Shown: positions 61,120 through 64,000 of the stretch, piece after piece
How the letters are laid out: each line of letters starts with the position of its first letter
Position numbering within the stretch: the first letter of the stretch is position 1
DNA from: Nannocystis punicea
GTDB lineage: Bacteria; Myxococcota_A; Polyangia; Nannocystales; Nannocystaceae
Assembly: GCF_026965555.1 (NCBI RefSeq)
Contig: NZ_CP114040.1
Span: 6,758,001-6,822,000 of the forward strand
Length of the DNA: 64,000 nucleotides
Direction: 5' to 3'
Notes under the pieces: model-generated
Seen by the model: only the letters and a program-made list of their open reading frames with translations
Database searches by the model: none
Told to the model about the DNA's origin: nothing
Position numbers and translations under genes: made by a program

Positions 61120-61203
61120 ACAGGCCATCTCTCCACCTCGCCGAGCGGCCACGCTCGTCGGACAGGCCATCTCTCCACCTCGCCGAGCGGCCACGCTCGT
61201 CGT
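61120..61203. repeat. 42-bp perfect tandem pair
   Basis: Units 61120-61161 and 61162-61203, each beginning GGACAGGCCATCTCTCCACC. The first base pairs of each unit are the right half of the dispersed palindrome (GGACAGG). Confidence 0.85.
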
Positions 61204-61381
61204 TCAGGCGCGAGCGGGTCCCGGATCTCGGCGGAGCCGACCGTCACCGCCACAAGAGAGCTCCCGGAGGACGGGGGCCGGGACGCCCTGGCACCGAGTT
61301 TGCGCAGGACGAGGCAATTGCCGCCTCGAAGCCCACCAGCCGTCACGACGTCCGAGCAACTGTCTGAGGGGACAGGGCGTC

Positions 61382-61448
61382 CCGGACACCGGCCCCGCGA
61401 CCCTCGCCGCGCATCGATCCGGGACCCGCTCGCGCCGTGCGACGCTCG
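61382..61448 (-). repeat. Right arm of the 67-bp inverted repeat
   Basis: Exact reverse complement of 60354-60420. It runs into the CATCGATCCA repeat series on its right side. Confidence 0.9.
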
Positions 61449-61937
61449 CCGCCCATCGATCCACCCGCGACGCTCGTGCGACGCCCGCACATCGATCCAG
61501 CCGCGAGCTCCGTGCAACGCCCCCCACATCGATCCACCCGCCATGCTCGTGCGACGCCCGCCGCGCATCGATCCACCCCGCGACGCTCGTGCGACGCCCG
61601 CCGCACATCGATCCACTCGCGAGCCCCGTGCGACCACGCGATCGCGACCGCCGTCCCGCGATCCATCGCCCGCGACTCCATGCGACCTCGTGCCTCGATC
61701 CACCAGCCCGAGCGATCCTCTCCGTCGATCCATCTCGCGCACCCATCAGTCGCCACGGGCCTCCGCGAGCATCGATCCACCCGCGCTCTCCTCGCATCGC
61801 GGCGCCAGCGGTCGCTCGTTCGGCCGCGTTCGAAGACCTTCGCGGCCATGAGCTCCCGTCCCTGAGCCGAGACTGGGCCCGGGAACGCCCCTCCGGGCGC
61901 GTTCGCGCCGCGGCGGCGGACCGGCTACCATCCCCGC

Positions 61938-62183
61938 GTGACTCGCCTCTACAACAAGCAGACCGGCGCCCTGATCGGACCTATCACCGACGACCAGCTG
62001 CGCGACCTCATCGATCTCCTCGTCGAGGAGAGCGCCGACGACCGCGACTACTACATCGACCGCGACACCCTCGATTACCTCGAAGAGAACCAGGTCGACG
62101 CCGACCTCCTCGCCCTCCTGCGCAAGCATGTCCCCGAGGAGGGAGAGGGCATCGACATCGAGTGGCGCGACGAGACCGCCTGA
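61938..62183 (+). CDS. Small conserved acidic protein
   Basis: 81 residues from a GTG at 61938. RLYNKQTGALIGPITDDQLRDLIDLLVEESADDRDYYIDRDTLDYLEENQVDADLLALLRKHV is a compact, strongly acidic sequence with no Cys or signal peptide. I recall similar short proteins in Myxococcota and other proteobacteria, which databases label inconsistently; no biochemical role is certain. It stands alone. Confidence 0.75.
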   Translation: MTRLYNKQTGALIGPITDDQLRDLIDLLVEESADDRDYYIDRDTLDYLEENQVDADLLALLRKHVPEEGEGIDIEWRDETA

Positions 62184-62509
62184 TCGCCTCGCAGCTGCCG
62201 CTTCGTCTGCGGCATCCTCCGGCGCCGGGCCGCCGGCCCGGGGTGTCTTGCCGACCCACGCGCCGCCCGCCGCTCCTCCTGGCGCCTCGCGTCGTCGGCG
62301 CCCGTCCGCTGTCCGGCCTGTGACCTCTTCGTCGGGCGCGCCTCACCTTCCTCGCGGACATGACGGCCGCGTAACCGTGCGCTCACGGACGCGCCGGGAG
62401 GAGCCCGCGTCTGCGGCCCGCGGGTGGGCCTTCGCCGCACCCGTGCGTGGTGGAGCGCGCAGGAGCTGCGAGTTGCCGGTCTTCGCGGGACTCTCGTACC
62501 CTGGCGAGC
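62184..62509. other. Gene-free stretch before the Cys-rich repeat protein
   Basis: No convincing gene or array. It should contain the promoter of the downstream lipoprotein gene, but I see no clear boxes. Confidence 0.5.
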
Positions 62510-64000
62510 ATGCTCGCTTACAGCTTCGCTTGTCGCTCGCTGGGTCTCGTCGTGCTCCTCTCCGCCGTCGCCTGCGGTCGCACCGACACGGCCGTCACCA
62601 CCGACAGTGGCACCGGCACCACCGACACTGACGGCACCACCACGATGGGCAGCACCACTGGCCCCGAGCTGACCACCACCATCCCGACCAGTTCGACCGG
62701 CACCATCGGCGGCACCGACACCGGCACCACCCTCGACCCGACCACTGGACCGGGCACCGACACCGCGATCACGAGCAGCACCACCGACGGCACCTCGACC
62801 TCGACATCCACCACCACCACCACCACCACCACCGGCGACACTGACAGCACCACCGGTCCTGCGCCCGTCTGCGGCGACGGTCAGGTCGATCCCGGCGAGG
62901 AGTGTGACGACGGCGACCTCGTCGATCTCAACGCCTGCTCCAACGCCTGCGTCGCCGCCGAGTGCGGCGACAACATCGTGCAGGAGCTCATCGGCGAGGA
63001 GTGCGACGACGGCAACGACGTCGAGGACGACGGCTGTTCGACTGGTTGTCGGCTCCCGGTCTGCGGCGACGGCTTCGTCCAGGTGCCCGAGGAGTGTGAC
63101 GACGCCAACGAGGACGACGGCGACGAGTGCACCAACGCCTGCACCGTCGCGGTGTGCGGCGACGGCGTCGTGCAGGTCGGCGTCGAGGCCTGCGACGACG
63201 GCAACGACCTCGACACCGACGACTGCCTCGTCGGCTGCATCCTGGCCGAGTGCGGCGACGGCATCGTCCACCAGCTGCTCGAGGCCTGCGACGACGGCAA
63301 CGACATCAACGACGACGCCTGCACCAACGAGTGCGCCCTCGCCACCTGCGGCGACGGCATCTTGCAGATGGACGAGGAGTGCGACGACGGCAACGGCGAC
63401 GACACCGACGCCTGCACCACCCTGTGCAAGCTCGCCGTGTGCGGCGACGGCTTCGTCCTCGCCGGCACCGAGGTCTGTGACGACGCCGGCAACAGCGCCA
63501 CCTGCGACAGCGACTGCACTCCCGCCGAGTGCGGCGACGCCCACCCCAACGCTGCCAGCGGCGAGGCCTGCGACGACGGCGGCGACAGCCCCACCTGCGA
63601 CAGCGACTGCACCCTCGCCGTCTGCGGCGACAAGACCGTCAACGGCGCCGCCGGCGAGACCTGCGACGGCGGCACCGAGACCGCCACCTGCGACGACGAC
63701 TGCACCGCCGTCGTCTGCGGCGACGAGGTCCTCAACGAGAGCGCCGGCGAGATCTGCGATCACGGCGGTCAGACCGCCACCTGCGACCTCGACTGCACCT
63801 TCGCCGCCTGCAACGACGGCGTCATCAACAGCGCCGCCGGCGAGAACTGCGAGGACGGCAACCTCGCCGAGGGTGACGGTTGCAGCTCGAAGTGCAAGGC
63901 GCACAAGGTCGTGTTCGCCACCAGCCAGGGCTTCGACGGCAACCTCGGCGGCCTCGCCGGCGCCGACATGAAGTGCCAGGCCGCCGCCCAGGCCGCCGGC
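62510..64000 (+). CDS. Lipoprotein with DUF4215-type Cys-rich repeats, 3' end outside the window
   Basis: 497 residues are visible and the frame is still open at the window edge. The signal peptide (MLAYSFACRSLGLVVLLSAVAC) is followed by about 95 residues of Thr/Ser/Asp/Gly linker, including a run of eight Thr codons. About eleven repeats of the form VCGDGxxxxxEECDDGNxxxxDxCxxxC then cover residues 120 to 465. These are the myxococcal Cys-rich repeats of large surface proteins, with Asp/Asn residues suited to calcium binding. The last visible residues (KVVFATSQGFDGNLGGLAGADMKCQAAAQAAG) begin a further domain. Likely a surface or adhesion protein. Confidence 0.93.
   Translation, partial: MLAYSFACRSLGLVVLLSAVACGRTDTAVTTDSGTGTTDTDGTTTMGSTTGPELTTTIPTSSTGTIGGTDTGTTLDPTTGPGTDTAITSSTTDGTSTSTSTTTTTTTTGDTDSTTGPAPVCGDGQVDPGEECDDGDLVDLNACSNACVAAECGDNIVQELIGEECDDGNDVEDDGCSTGCRLPVCGDGFVQVPEECDDANEDDGDECTNACTVAVCGDGVVQVGVEACDDGNDLDTDDCLVGCILAECGDGIVHQLLEACDDGNDINDDACTNECALATCGDGILQMDEECDDGNGDDTDACTTLCKLAVCGDGFVLAGTEVCDDAGNSATCDSDCTPAECGDAHPNAASGEACDDGGDSPTCDSDCTLAVCGDKTVNGAAGETCDGGTETATCDDDCTAVVCGDEVLNESAGEICDHGGQTATCDLDCTFAACNDGVINSAAGENCEDGNLAEGDGCSSKCKAHKVVFATSQGFDGNLGGLAGADMKCQAAAQAAG

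Larger units (their letters stand above)
60219..61937. repeat. Gene-free repeat island with nested inverted repeats
   Basis: 1.7 kb with no convincing gene. It contains a CATG array at 60239, a 67-bp perfect inverted repeat (60354-60420 with 61382-61448) and a 38-bp inverted repeat with one mismatch (60505-60542 with 61202-61239) nested inside it. It also has a near-perfect 20-bp direct repeat (60436 and 60580), a 42-bp tandem pair (61120-61203) and a run of 37-39-bp imperfect repeats containing CATCGATCCA (about 61450-61640). No transposase or terminal duplication is visible. Confidence 0.8.

Noticed and set aside
60354..61448. 67-bp inverted repeats as an insertion sequence
   Set aside because: The enclosed DNA has no transposase-like frame, and no flanking target duplication is visible. 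It is left as a repeat island.
62904..63971. Thr/Ala/Ser-rich plus-strand frame inside the Cys-rich repeat gene
   Set aside because: It is out of frame with the DUF4215-type protein that starts at 62510, which has a signal peptide and regular CGDG repeats.

Overview
The window is a very GC-rich chromosomal segment that looks like a myxobacterium, most likely Nannocystaceae (Nannocystis, Plesiocystis or Enhygromyxa type). The pointers are secreted lipoproteins whose signal peptide is followed by a Thr/Ser/Asp/Gly linker, a protein built of CGDG...CDDG Cys-rich repeats, LRR proteins with a TIGR02996-type N-terminus, a globin-coupled sensor kinase with NtrC-type regulators, an ECF sigma factor with a membrane-spanning C-terminus and giant TPR proteins. 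I saw no rRNA, tRNA, CRISPR array, transposase or phage gene.

Layout. 0-7.7 kb: end of an outer-membrane protein, a lipoprotein serpin, a MerR/hydrolase module, a gamma-glutamyltransferase, a histidine phosphatase and a Cys-motif protein. 7.9-17.9 kb: a P450, a thioredoxin-like lipoprotein, an LRR protein, envelope lipoproteins and an ECF sigma factor. 18-24.6 kb: AraC/monooxygenase and TetR/membrane-protein pairs, a pseudopilin-like protein, a double rhodanese and a PAS-STAS protein. 25.4-36.3 kb: a signalling island with a receiver protein, a globin-coupled histidine kinase, an NtrC activator, a second NtrC-like protein that lacks GAFTGA, two universal stress proteins, a decayed third copy, a di-haem peroxidase and a 43-residue membrane peptide. 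Five sigma-54-type promoters lie here. Most have a GCA-N5-TGC dyad (best form CGTGCA-N5-TGCACG) upstream, so the island reads as a small oxygen/redox regulon. 36.6-39 kb: two overlapping genes, a secreted membrane-anchored caspase/CHAT-like protein and a protein with a transmembrane hairpin. 40-43.5 kb: an SMP-30-type protein and a YeeE/YedE plus metallo-beta-lactamase sulfur operon. 43.5-60.2 kb: a dual-specificity phosphatase, lipoprotein, LRR protein, metallophosphoesterase, HEAT-repeat protein and two TPR giants. 60.2-61.9 kb: a gene-free repeat island. 61.9-64 kb: a small protein and the start of the Cys-rich repeat protein.

Two unexplained DNA features run through the window. The first is a dispersed modular repeat: four-base anchors (CATG, CCTG or CAGG) recur exactly every 14 bp around ten-base spacers that are themselves near-palindromes (YCY-N4-RGR). 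It occurs in many intergenic gaps and inside coding sequence; in the HEAT-repeat protein it yields a 14-residue peptide repeat. The second is repeated tandem duplication of gene ends and gene-gene junctions (12.6, 15.3, 18.2, 31.9, 32.9 and 41.9 kb). All functional statements come from reading the sequence and from family knowledge; no search was run.
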